Origin: Paludibacter sp.
Lineage (GTDB): Bacteria > Bacteroidota > Bacteroidia > Bacteroidales > Paludibacteraceae
Reading direction: 5' to 3'
Length of the DNA stretch: 64,000 bases
Assembly: GCA_028710895.1 (NCBI GenBank)
Contig: JAQTTH010000003.1
Coordinates: 248,001-312,000 of the forward strand
The notes beneath the pieces were generated by a model. The model was not told where the DNA came from. It did not search any database and worked only from the letters and a program-made list of their open reading frames with translations. Below, one piece after another: positions 18,489 through 27,929 of this stretch. Each line of letters starts with the position of its first letter. The first letter of the stretch is position 1. The position numbers and the translations under genes were made by a program.

Positions 18489-20171
18489 ATGAAAACTATA
18501 ATTTATAAATATTGTCTATTCTCATTCGTTGTCCTACTTTCATTATTCGGTTTATATTCTTGTCAGGAAGTCTCTGAACTGCAACTTCCACGGATATTTC
18601 AACCGATTAACTTTAACTGCTCGTTAGACAAAACAGTTGCAACAATTTCCTGGTCACAAGTTGATAGTGCGAAATCTTATACGTTGATTTTAAGTACGGA
18701 TAGTATCAACTATAGTAATCCGATTATTGACACCACCACTACTCAATTATCCTGCAAAAAGGAATTGGCTGGTGAAACAAAATATTTTGCGAAAATTAAA
18801 GCGAATGCCTCAGATTCACTTAAGAACTCAAAATTTAATTCTAAGTTGTCGTTTAAAACCCCTGCAGAAAATATTTTCTTAGGATATGGAACAAGCAACA
18901 ATACCGGGAAATTGTATAGTGCTTATATGACTAGTGTCAGGGGATTAACAATCAAATGGACTCCTGGAGCAAATGTTACACATTTTATTCTCACAAATGC
19001 TGCAGGAACAGTAAGAGACTCTGTAACTATTACTCCTTCCGAAGCTGCTGCAGGTGAAAAACAAGTGAGTTCTTTAGATAATTCTAAATGGAAGGTGCAA
19101 ATTCATAACGGAACAATTCTCAGGGGGACTACATACGGTATAGTCGAGGGTGATGTTATTCTCAATGATGGAGATAATCTTCAGGCTGCATTGGCTGGTG
19201 CTACTGCTGGTCAGGTAATACTGCTTGCTGGTACAGGAAATTATATTACTGGTTCTGGTGCCGTATCGTTTACTTCAAGTATAAAGTTAAGAGGGCTTTC
19301 CCCAACACAACTTCCTACAGTATGTATGAAAACAGGGGCATCTGCAACAGCTAATATGTTTGGTATCCCTGCAGGAGCAGCCATTGATAGTTTGATATTT
19401 GAGAATTTGAATCTCACGGGATATTGTGAAAATTTACTTTCTAATACAAAAGTTGCATATGTGTTTAACAATAAGGTGCAATGCTCTGTAACAGATATAA
19501 AATTCAATAACTGTAATATTCACAGTTTTGCAAATACAGTTTTCAGACTTTCTGGAGGTTTAGCAACCGGTGGTAACGATATTACAAATCTAACATTTAA
19601 TGGTTGCATAATGAATGATGTTGGGACTGGTTATGCAATTGTAAATATAAGTAAGTCATATGATTATATCCAGAATATTAAGTTTGCAAATTCAACGATA
19701 TCTAAGTTTGATTATCCATTGATTTCGATTGCTCAAACTGCAATATTGCCAAAACCGATTAATTCGGTACATGTTACTAACTGTACTTTCAATCAATCGA
19801 CACAAAGTGCAGCAACGAAAGCACTATTTTCTTTTGATTTTGTAAACATAACCAATGGGATAACTATCTCTAAATGTATTTTTGGCAGTTCTGGTTCAGT
19901 TTCAGCAGGTTTAAAAGTAACTAACACAACCTCAACTCCAACTATTAGTGTATCAGGCTGTTATTATACTTCAGACTTTGTAGACGAAACCCTGATAGCT
20001 TCAGTGCTTTATTCTATTAAACCTAAAATGACACAGTACTCTGGTAAATCTACCGATTTGTGGGTGAATCCTGTTACTGTTTCAACAACAATTCCGTCTA
20101 CTGGTGGAGATTTTACCCTTAAGGATACTTCTTTTGCAGGTAAGGGTGTTGCCGGAGACCTTCGCTGGTAG
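18489..20171 (+). CDS. Surface lipoprotein with FnIII-like and beta-helix domains (DUF4957/DUF5123-like)
   Basis: 560 residues from ATG 18489, chosen because it gives a proper lipoprotein signal (MKTIIYKYCLFS... GLYSCQE); an upstream in-frame ATG would overlap susD by about 95 bases. Residues about 30-125 look like a fibronectin III domain (ISWSQVDSAKSYTLILS). The rest is a right-handed beta-helix with short repeated strands (SLIFENLNLTGYC, DIKFNNCNIHSF, NLTFNGCIMNDV, NIKFANSTISKF, SVHVTNCTFNQS) and ends FAGKGVAGDLRW, the ending I associate with DUF5123. Such proteins are common third genes after SusC/SusD in pectin loci. A surface glycan-binding role is inferred; weak lyase activity cannot be excluded. 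Confidence 0.8.
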   Translation: MKTIIYKYCLFSFVVLLSLFGLYSCQEVSELQLPRIFQPINFNCSLDKTVATISWSQVDSAKSYTLILSTDSINYSNPIIDTTTTQLSCKKELAGETKYFAKIKANASDSLKNSKFNSKLSFKTPAENIFLGYGTSNNTGKLYSAYMTSVRGLTIKWTPGANVTHFILTNAAGTVRDSVTITPSEAAAGEKQVSSLDNSKWKVQIHNGTILRGTTYGIVEGDVILNDGDNLQAALAGATAGQVILLAGTGNYITGSGAVSFTSSIKLRGLSPTQLPTVCMKTGASATANMFGIPAGAAIDSLIFENLNLTGYCENLLSNTKVAYVFNNKVQCSVTDIKFNNCNIHSFANTVFRLSGGLATGGNDITNLTFNGCIMNDVGTGYAIVNISKSYDYIQNIKFANSTISKFDYPLISIAQTAILPKPINSVHVTNCTFNQSTQSAATKALFSFDFVNITNGITISKCIFGSSGSVSAGLKVTNTTSTPTISVSGCYYTSDFVDETLIASVLYSIKPKMTQYSGKSTDLWVNPVTVSTTIPSTGGDFTLKDTSFAGKGVAGDLRW

Positions 20172-20185
20172 TAAATAATAATTAT

Positions 20186-20222
20186 AAGGGGTATTGTTTT
20201 GTGAACCAAAATAATACCTCTT
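20186..20222 (+). terminator. Hairpin between the beta-helix lipoprotein and GH28 genes
   Basis: A 16-bp stem with two wobble pairs and a 5-base loop, but only a weak T tract after it. It may attenuate the SusCD transcript before the enzyme genes or stabilise the upstream mRNA. Confidence 0.5.
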
Positions 20223-20283
20223 GTTCTCAAGCTTATTTGAAAATATAAATAATAAGCATGTTTTTAACTAAAATTAATAGCCA

Positions 20284-21927
20284 ATGCGCAGAGCACAAAA
20301 AATACTGACGCTCGTATGTATTACGGGATTTATTCTGACCTCCGGTATAGTGAAGTCGTCGAATAAATATGACTATTTATATAAGCAACTTCCTTTTTCG
20401 ATGCAAAAAATTGCAGTTCCGGTTTTCAAAGGAAACACGGTGTCTGTTGCTGAATTTGGTGGAGCTGGTGACGGGGTGACATTGAATACCGATGCATTCA
20501 GGAAAGCAATTGACGCACTCGAACTCAAAGGGGGTGGAAAGTTGGTTGTACCTGCCGGGGTTTGGTTTACGGGTCCAATTGAACTGAAGTCCAATATCAA
20601 TTTGAATCTACAGAAAGGTGCTTTATTGCTTTTTTCGCCCGATTTTAATTTATATCCCCTTGTAAATACTTGTTTCGAAGGACTGTCAACACGTCGTTGC
20701 CAGTCGCCTATTTCAGCTCGTAATGCCGTGAATGTAGCGATAACAGGTGAAGGATCAATTAATGGTTCCGGTGAGGCATGGCGACCACTTAAGAAAGCGA
20801 AAGTGACTGACATTTATTGGAAAAAGGTGCTGAAATCGGGTGGAGTTTTAAAAGACCCAACGTATTGGTTTCCAACTCAAAAATCCTTGAAAGGCGAGTC
20901 GATGAGCGATATGAATGTCCCACGGGGCGTGCTGACTGACTCGCAGTGGGTAGATATCAGAGATTTTCTGCGTCCGGCAATGATTAATTTTATCGAATGT
21001 AAGAATGTGTTTTTACAAGGGGTTTTATTCGAAAACTCGCCCAGTTGGAATATCCATCCGCTCATGTGTACGAATGTTATTATCGATAATATTTTTGTTC
21101 GGAATCCCTCTTATGCTCAAAACGGTGATGGGATTGATGTGGAATCGTGCAAGAATGTAATTCTTGTAAATAGTAAATTCGATGTGGGCGACGATGCTAT
21201 CTGTATTAAATCGGGTAAAGACGAAGAGGGACGCAAACGTGGCCGTCCTACTGAAAACATGATTGTGGATAACTGCAAAGTGTTCAAGGGGCATGGTGGA
21301 TTTGTTGTTGGTAGCGAAATGTCGGGTGGAGTTCGTAATATTTCGGTTAAGAATTGTCAGTTTCTTGGAACAGATGTGGGTCTGCGGTTCAAGAGTAATC
21401 GAGGGCGTGGAGGAGTGGTTGAAAATATTTATATTAGTGATATATACATGTTTGATATTGCAACTGATTCTTTTCTGTTTGATCTGTACTATGGTGGAAA
21501 ATCGGCATCCGAGTCACTTGAGGATGGTGATGTGAAGCAGGTTGAAGCCCAGATTCCTGCGGTAACAGCTGAAACTCCGATATTCCGAAATATTTACGTG
21601 AAGAATATTGTTTCGAGAAATGCTCGTAGAGCCATGTATTTCAATGGATTACCAGAAATGAACATATCCAATATTAATATTGAAAATGCTTACATTACTT
21701 CTATGTTTGGTGCTGAGTTGAGTGAGTCGGAGGGAATAAATATCAAAGGCATACATATTATACCTCAAACTGGTCCGGCATTGATTTTACAGAATGTGAA
21801 AAACTTTGAAATATCAGACTTTTATTATCCGGATTCAATTCAGGAGGTTATAAAAGTGAGTGGAAAATCAACAAATATCAAATTACCTCTCACTATTGAT
21901 AAATTGAAGATTATCGGGATGAAATAA
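20284..21927 (+). CDS. GH28 polygalacturonase
   Basis: 547 residues with an N-terminal signal peptide (about 1-26). The GH28 parallel beta-helix signatures are complete: N280-x-D282 in NGDGIDVES, the paired acids Asp303/Asp304 in VGDDAICIKSG, His337 in GHGG, and R368-x-K370 in LRFKS. The start of the domain reads SVAEFGGAGDGVTLNTDAF and PAGVWFTGPIELKSNINL, typical of the family. It would hydrolyse alpha-1,4 bonds of polygalacturonate; the long insert at about 180-240 and the close exo-type relatives in Bacteroidota make an exo mode possible. No T9SS tail, so it is likely periplasmic. Last gene before a strong terminator. Confidence 0.93.
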   Translation: MRRAQKILTLVCITGFILTSGIVKSSNKYDYLYKQLPFSMQKIAVPVFKGNTVSVAEFGGAGDGVTLNTDAFRKAIDALELKGGGKLVVPAGVWFTGPIELKSNINLNLQKGALLLFSPDFNLYPLVNTCFEGLSTRRCQSPISARNAVNVAITGEGSINGSGEAWRPLKKAKVTDIYWKKVLKSGGVLKDPTYWFPTQKSLKGESMSDMNVPRGVLTDSQWVDIRDFLRPAMINFIECKNVFLQGVLFENSPSWNIHPLMCTNVIIDNIFVRNPSYAQNGDGIDVESCKNVILVNSKFDVGDDAICIKSGKDEEGRKRGRPTENMIVDNCKVFKGHGGFVVGSEMSGGVRNISVKNCQFLGTDVGLRFKSNRGRGGVVENIYISDIYMFDIATDSFLFDLYYGGKSASESLEDGDVKQVEAQIPAVTAETPIFRNIYVKNIVSRNARRAMYFNGLPEMNISNINIENAYITSMFGAELSESEGINIKGIHIIPQTGPALILQNVKNFEISDFYYPDSIQEVIKVSGKSTNIKLPLTIDKLKIIGMK

Positions 21928-21943
21928 TACAAAACGTTTACAT

Positions 21944-21984
21944 AAAAAACAGATAAATGGATATCCATTTATCTGTTTTTTTTT
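21944..21984 (+). terminator. Strong terminator after GH28
   Basis: A perfect 19-bp inverted repeat (21944-21962 with 21963-21981; a few central bases form the loop in RNA) ending in a T tract. Splits the pectin locus into two transcription units. Confidence 0.9.
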
Positions 21985-22218
21985 ATTGTGTAATTGAAAG
22001 TTTATCCAGTAGTTTTTTAGTATGTTTTATACAATAAGGATTGATATTGTGCAGAAAATCAAATAAATAACTGTGCTAAGTCGATTGGTTTGTCTTCTCG
22101 ATTAAATAAGTTTTGCATATATTAGTGATGTGCACAAAAAATATCAGATAATCCACATTTAATATTGTTTAGAAAAGTACTTTAGCACTGTCTAATCACA
22201 AAATCTAAAAGAAATCAC

Positions 22219-24945
22219 ATGAAAAAAAATTACGCAATCGCATTGCTTATGCTATGCATCACACATCTCACCTTTGCACGTACAATTTATGTTGCAACAT
22301 CCGGAAACGATTCAAATCCGGGTACAGAAAGTTCTCCTTATTTAAACATTCAAAAAGCTGTTGACGAAGCTTCTCCGGGCGACGTTATTTATTTGCGCGG
22401 TGGTACTTACATGCTTACCAAACGGGTGAAAATTGAAAAAGCCGGAACAGCGGATAAACGAATCTGCTTGTGGGCATATCCCGGCGAGAAAGTAATTATT
22501 GATGGAACAAATGAAGTTGTAACTTCGGTTAATGAATTCAAACAAGCCCGTTGTATTTACGTTAACCATTTTGGCGACTATTGGCATTTTAAAAACCTGG
22601 AATTATGTAATGCCAAAGACAACGGTATGAAGATGGAAGGAAGCTATAATATTGTCGAAAATTGTAAATTTCATGATAATAATGATACCGGTCTCCAGAT
22701 AGGGATGTATAAGGATTTTTCAATTGAAGAAACTCAATCGTTTCCCATTAAGGGCGAACCTCAGTTCAATCCGGGATATAATTATTGTAAAGGTAATATA
22801 ATTATCAATTGCGATTCGTGGTACAACTACGACAAAGTGTCATTCAGTGGTTCCGACGATGGTGGCGATGCCGATGGATTTGCCTGCAAGCTTTTTCCGG
22901 GTCCGGGTACCGAATTTCATGGTTGCCGCTCATGGAACAACTCCGATGATAACTGGGATTTGTACATGGTTTATCATCCTATTATTATTGATAATTGCTG
23001 GAGTTGGAATGCCGGAAAAACTTCGGCTGGAGTAGGCATTGGTAATGGTAACGGATTCAAACTTGGAGGTGGAGGAACCTCGGGTGGTGCCGCTTTTGCT
23101 CAGTCGGTAGGTGCTCATGTTGTTCGTAATAGCGTGGCATTTGATTGTCTACATAAAGGTTTCGACCAAAATAATGCGTATGAAGCCATGTATATTTTAA
23201 ATAATGTATCGTTTGGGAATGAATATAATTATCGTTTTCCTACCATTTTTCAATACGGAACAATGTATATGCGTAACAACATTGGGTTTAAACCAACGGT
23301 ATTAAATCACGAGTTTTTGTCGGCTGACAAAACCGGAGCACAGGTTCCAAACACGGCATTTAATAGCTGGACTACTTTTGATGGTTGCGATCCATATAAG
23401 GATGGAAACAAAGTAAATGGTGTTGTAAAAAGTGCTCAGGACTACTCGGCTCAGTTCAAAAGTTTGTCTTCTACGCTATTTTTGGCTGATCGTCAATCGG
23501 ATGGTAGTTTGCCTGATAATGATTTCTGTAAATTGATTTCAGGTAGTAAATTTATCAATGCGGGTGAAAATATAGAAAACTTCAGCCCGGCAGCACATAG
23601 CCCGGGTGGATTGACGCTTGCACCAATTTCAATTTTGTATAACGATGGAAAAGCTGATATGGGTGCTTATGAAACAGGGTTGGCAACTACGGCTACACTT
23701 TCGCTTATTTCAGGCAAAGCCGATCAGTTTGTATTTTCCGGTGCAGCAATTACTTCAACGGTTTATAAATGGGGTGGTGCTGCTACAGATGTAACAGTCA
23801 CCAATTTGCCTGATGGATTAACAGCAGTGAAAGATGCCACTGCAAAAACAGTTACAATCTTGGGAACTCCTACAACAGAAGGAACTTACAGCATAGTCAA
23901 TGTAGGTGGAACGAATGCTATTACCCTGTCCGGAGCAATTAAGATTTCAACAGTTGCTGCTGCCAGTCTTGTGTTAAGCGAGGGTAAAGCTGTGCAAGAA
24001 GTATTTTTTGGAAATGCAATGATAACAACTGTATTTACCTGGGGTGGTGGAGCAACTGATGTCTCGTACTCAACTTTGCCTGCCGGTATCACTGCTGTAA
24101 AAGATGTTATTGCTAAAACACTTACAATTTCAGGTGCTCCAACTGAAGATGGATCGTTCTCAGTAACTACAATTGGTGGTATGGAAGGCTCGGGTGTTGA
24201 AATTAATTGCAACATAGTTCGCGTATTACCGACGAAAATTCTAACCGGAGACTGGTATCATCTTCAGGACTCAATCAATCACTTGCCGGCTGACCTTCAG
24301 GGAGTACTTTCAATTGGAAATGGAACAGTTGCTGCCAATCCAACTATATTAAATCCGGCATATGTTGAATCAGCAGGCACAGCCCCTTCGGGTTGTACGA
24401 TTGGTGCAATCAACGTAGAGCGTAGTGGCGGTTATGCTATGTGGACTTCACCCAGTTTGGTTGAAATGAAAATGAATCTCAATTTTACAGGAACCCGTAC
24501 GTTGAACGTTGAATATACAGTTGGAGGAGTAACCAAAACATGGACTTCTGCTTCGTTGGCAAAACAAACAATGCTGAATTGGGATATAATGCTCGCCATT
24601 GGATTGGAACCAACTAAAAAACCAGTTACTATTAAATTCATTAATACAACAACTTCCGGAGGAATTCGTATTTACGATTTCTATGTAAAAACTTATGATG
24701 TTACATCAGCAGTCGAAAGAGTCAAAACACCAAGAGTTTCGTTCCAGATGTATCAAACAGAAACAGCTTTGATTGTTTATGGAGATATTGCTGCGTTGAA
24801 AGTATATAACTTATCAGGCTCTCTGGTTGCTCAATCAACTCTGTCGCAAATAGTTGAAACACATAAATTAAACAATGGAATTTACCTGGTTCAGGTAACT
24901 GATAAGTCCGGTCGCGTTACCACTCAAAAATTTATCAAACGATAA
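22219..24945 (+). CDS. PL9-type pectate lyase with Ig-like domains and T9SS sorting domain
   Basis: 908 residues. A signal peptide (1-20) is followed by a PL9 parallel beta-helix (about 21-400). By comparison with Dickeya Pel9A, the calcium ligands align as Asp219 (GGDADGFACK) and Asp243, Asp244, Asp247 (NNSDDNWDLY), and the catalytic base as Lys281 (GNGNGFKLGGGG). The spacing Asp219 to Asp243 is the same as in Pel9A. Two similar Ig-like repeats follow (about 490-655; KWGGAATDV and TWGGGATDV), then a further beta domain. The final 70 residues (LKVYNLSGSLVAQ, NGIYLVQVTDKSGRV, FIKR) form a T9SS type A sorting domain. It would cleave de-esterified polygalacturonate by beta-elimination at the cell surface. 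First of four tandem PL9 paralogues. Confidence 0.92.
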   Translation: MKKNYAIALLMLCITHLTFARTIYVATSGNDSNPGTESSPYLNIQKAVDEASPGDVIYLRGGTYMLTKRVKIEKAGTADKRICLWAYPGEKVIIDGTNEVVTSVNEFKQARCIYVNHFGDYWHFKNLELCNAKDNGMKMEGSYNIVENCKFHDNNDTGLQIGMYKDFSIEETQSFPIKGEPQFNPGYNYCKGNIIINCDSWYNYDKVSFSGSDDGGDADGFACKLFPGPGTEFHGCRSWNNSDDNWDLYMVYHPIIIDNCWSWNAGKTSAGVGIGNGNGFKLGGGGTSGGAAFAQSVGAHVVRNSVAFDCLHKGFDQNNAYEAMYILNNVSFGNEYNYRFPTIFQYGTMYMRNNIGFKPTVLNHEFLSADKTGAQVPNTAFNSWTTFDGCDPYKDGNKVNGVVKSAQDYSAQFKSLSSTLFLADRQSDGSLPDNDFCKLISGSKFINAGENIENFSPAAHSPGGLTLAPISILYNDGKADMGAYETGLATTATLSLISGKADQFVFSGAAITSTVYKWGGAATDVTVTNLPDGLTAVKDATAKTVTILGTPTTEGTYSIVNVGGTNAITLSGAIKISTVAAASLVLSEGKAVQEVFFGNAMITTVFTWGGGATDVSYSTLPAGITAVKDVIAKTLTISGAPTEDGSFSVTTIGGMEGSGVEINCNIVRVLPTKILTGDWYHLQDSINHLPADLQGVLSIGNGTVAANPTILNPAYVESAGTAPSGCTIGAINVERSGGYAMWTSPSLVEMKMNLNFTGTRTLNVEYTVGGVTKTWTSASLAKQTMLNWDIMLAIGLEPTKKPVTIKFINTTTSGGIRIYDFYVKTYDVTSAVERVKTPRVSFQMYQTETALIVYGDIAALKVYNLSGSLVAQSTLSQIVETHKLNNGIYLVQVTDKSGRVTTQKFIKR

Positions 24946-24950
24946 ATAAG

Positions 24951-24994
24951 AAAAAGTTGACAAAGAAGCACTAATCCTTCTTTGTCAACTTTTT
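24951..24994 (+). terminator. Terminator after the first PL9 gene
   Basis: Perfect 18-bp stem (24951-24968 with 24977-24994), 8-base loop, AAAAA/TTTTT base. It also shows that the next gene starts after it, at 25021. Confidence 0.92.
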
Positions 24995-25020
24995 CATTAA
25001 TACCTTACATAAAAATGCAT

Positions 25021-27812
25021 ATGAAAAAAACTACTCTTTTCTTATTGGGATTACTATTTTTTGTAGGCTTTGCCTCAGCTCAGGTTTCCGAAACTTTCGA
25101 AACAGGTATGCCTGCCGCGGCACCTTCGTCTGAAACAACAGCCACACTGGCTTCCGGCACATGGAAACTCAATGGCGTTTTTGGTAAAGCTGATAATGGA
25201 AGTAACCGTGCAGCTATGAATACCAATGGTTATATGATTTCACCCGCCATTGATAAACCTATTTCGGTAAGTTTTACTCATCGTGGGAGCGGAAGTGGCA
25301 AAGTTATTACGGTTTATAAGTCTGTTGATAATGGTGCAAATTGGACAAGTATTGGAACGGCAACGGTTAGCTCGTCATCAACCTACGCCCAGACCAATAT
25401 GTCGGTGAGCGAAGCCGGGACAAAAGGCGTTCTGCTGAAGTTCCTTTGCGGATCGGCTACTATTTATGTTGATAATATAACTGTCACCGTTTCTACTATG
25501 GGCGATGAACCAACCACTCAGGCTTCCATTACTGCCTCGGAAGTAACTGGGTCTTCCATGAAAATCAACTTCACCAAAGGAAATGGTACAAGTCGTTTAT
25601 TGATTTATTCCAAAGGATCTCCAGTAGCTTGGACGCCGGTAGACGGAACTGCTTACCTGAATTTGCCAAAACTTCTTGACACGAACGTAACAGCAGCTTA
25701 TGCCGGAAACGACGATAACGTGTTGATTACAGGTCTCGAAGCTGGTGAAACCTATCATTTTGCCGTATTTGAATACAACGGAACTGCTGAAAACTCAAAC
25801 TACCTGACTTCTACGGTTGGTCGCGTTTCGCAACTTACCTCGCAGGTTTCGAGTATTACCATCAATCCTTCAATAATTAATTTCGGGTCAGTAAAAACAG
25901 GCACTTTCTCAAAACGGAGCTTTACCGTCTCCGCTAAATACTTGTTGCCGGCCGATGGAAATATATTAGTTGGGGACATAACGCTTAGTGCTTCTTCTAA
26001 TTTCCTGATATCTATTTCTCCATCAAGTGGTTTTACATCATCACTTAATTTACCTTATGCCGGAAGCACCTTGGCAACCGACACTGTTTATGTGCAATTT
26101 TCACCAACATCATTACAATCATATAATTATAATCTGACTTTGATTGGTGGTGGCGCTTCAGCACAGGTTCAACTGCTCGGTGTTGGCTCTAATACCGATG
26201 CAAAAACGTATTATATTGCTCCAACAGGAAGCGATTCGGGCGAAGGAACATTTGATTCACCCTGGTACAACCTTCAGAAAGCAAATGATGCTGCCTTGCC
26301 CGGAGATACTATTATTTGTCGTGGAGGTACATATTATCCGAACATGATGAAAGATGGAACAAAAACAACAGTTAGACTATATACAATTGCAACAGCTGCT
26401 AAACGCATTACCATTAAAAACTATCCCGGTGAATTTCCGATTCTGAATTTCAAAGACCAACCCAAACAATTAAATATTAGAGGTATTCAATTGAATGGAA
26501 GCTACTATCATATTTTTGGTATCCACATTACACAGGCCGGCGATAATGCCATTAAACTGGAAGGAAATCATAATATTGTGGAACGCTGTACTTTTAGTTA
26601 TAACGATGACGGTGGTATTCAACTTGGTTTCGGGCATGTTTTCTCCGATACAAACCCGGGAGTTTCAAAAAATGATGGAAGCTATTGCTGTTACAACGAT
26701 ATTATTGACTGTGATTCGTATCTGAATTATGATATGGATACCAATGGAGGTGATGCCGATGGTTTTGCCTGTAAAATGCACAATGGAATCGGCTATCGCT
26801 TTATTCGCTGCCGTTCGTGGGATAACTCCGATGATGGTTGGGATTTATACGAAACGGATTATGCTGTGAAGATTATTGAATGTTGGGCATGGGGTTCCGG
26901 TCGTGCCGAGAACTTTGGCTGGACAAATGATACAGGCTCGTTCCAGGGAAATGGAAATGGAGTGAAGATGGGCGGAAACGGTACCGGTGGTTCGTCGGAA
27001 GGTATTCACGAAGCATGGAATTGCGTGGCATTCAACTGTAACAAAACAGGTTCTGTAAAAGGTTTCGACCAAAATAGTCACAATGGTGGCGAAGTGTTGG
27101 TGAATTGTTGGTGAATTGTTTGGCGTTTGGTTGTGGTTACGACTTTATGTTTGAAAAGTCGGCGACCAACTGCGAATATTACAACAATGTTTGTTTTGGA
27201 AATATAGAAATTGCCGGTGGCTTGGATAGCAATAATGCCATGTTGTCAACCTCAGATAAAGCGTGGAAAACCAATGTTGTTCGTGGATTTGGGGCATCGG
27301 ATTACGTTAGCTTGAGCGAAGATGATGCCAAAGCTCCACGTGGTGCCGATGGTAGTTTACCAACCAAATTTGCCCGTTTGAAATCAGGTAGTGTATTGGT
27401 AGATAAAGGACTTTGGAAGAATATACCTTATACCGATGAATTTCCTTGGTTGAAACAAGCTGTTTACGGTGCAGGTCGCGATTTAGGTCCGTATGAACTT
27501 CAGGAAGGTCAGATTAATACAGGCTTGCAGGTAATCATGAACATGAATGCCAAGCTGAATTTATCTGTTTCGCCAAATCCATGTGTAAACGAAGCAGTAG
27601 TGAAATTCAGCACTGAAAATTCAGGTCGTGCAACGATTAATATTTGCAGCCTGAATGGTCAGGTTATATCAAAAGCTTACGAAGGACAAGCCGACTCGGG
27701 TGTAGAATATTTTATTCCTGTATCAGTTTCGTCACTTAGCAATGGCGTTTACTTGTGTCAGTTAGTTATTGGAAATACAACTAAAACAAGTAAAATGATT
27801 GTAGTCAGATAA
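25021..27812 (+). pseudogene. PL9-type pectate lyase interrupted by an 11-bp duplication frameshift
   Basis: TTGGTGAATTG occurs twice in tandem (27097-27107, 27108-27118). Removing one copy joins the two frames in register (EVLVN then CLAFGCG) and restores a 926-residue protein; as read, translation stops at 27114 after 697 residues. Restored domains: signal peptide (1-20), a jelly-roll domain (about 25-160), FnIII (165-275), Ig-like (280-395), PL9 beta-helix (400-780) with Asp580, Asp604, Asp605, Asp608 and Lys649 matching the Pel9A calcium ligands and base, and a T9SS sorting domain (850-926; VSPNPCVNEAVVKFS, NGVYLCQLVIG). The truncated product keeps all active-site residues but loses the last helix turns and the sorting signal. 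It could be a true recent mutation, a reversible switch or an assembly error. The start at 25021 follows the upstream terminator. Confidence 0.88.
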
Positions 27813-27824
27813 TAAATTTATTTT

Positions 27825-27893
27825 CACGCAAAGTCGCGAAGGCACAAAGGTCAATATTTACAATTTTGTTTGGCGTCTTGGCGACTTTGTGTG
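27825..27893. repeat. REP-like inverted repeat between PL9 genes
   Basis: CACGCAAAGTCGC (27825-27837) pairs with 27881-27893 (one wobble) around a 43-base loop that contains further GCACAAAGG/GGCGTCTTGG words. CGCAAAG/TTGGCGACTTTG elements of this kind are common intergenic repeats in Bacteroidota. No long T run follows, so termination is doubtful. Confidence 0.55.
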
Positions 27894-27929
27894 ATATTTT
27901 TTATGTGCTTATTTTCAACCTTAAATCAC

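Noticed and set aside
24982-25020. Upstream start for the frameshifted PL9 gene
   Set aside because: Lies within the terminator hairpin of the previous gene; ATG 25021 gives a clean signal peptide.
27105-27812. Separate 235-residue gene starting in the duplicated segment
   Set aside because: It is the continuation of the PL9 gene after the frameshift; its first codons are the duplicated bases.
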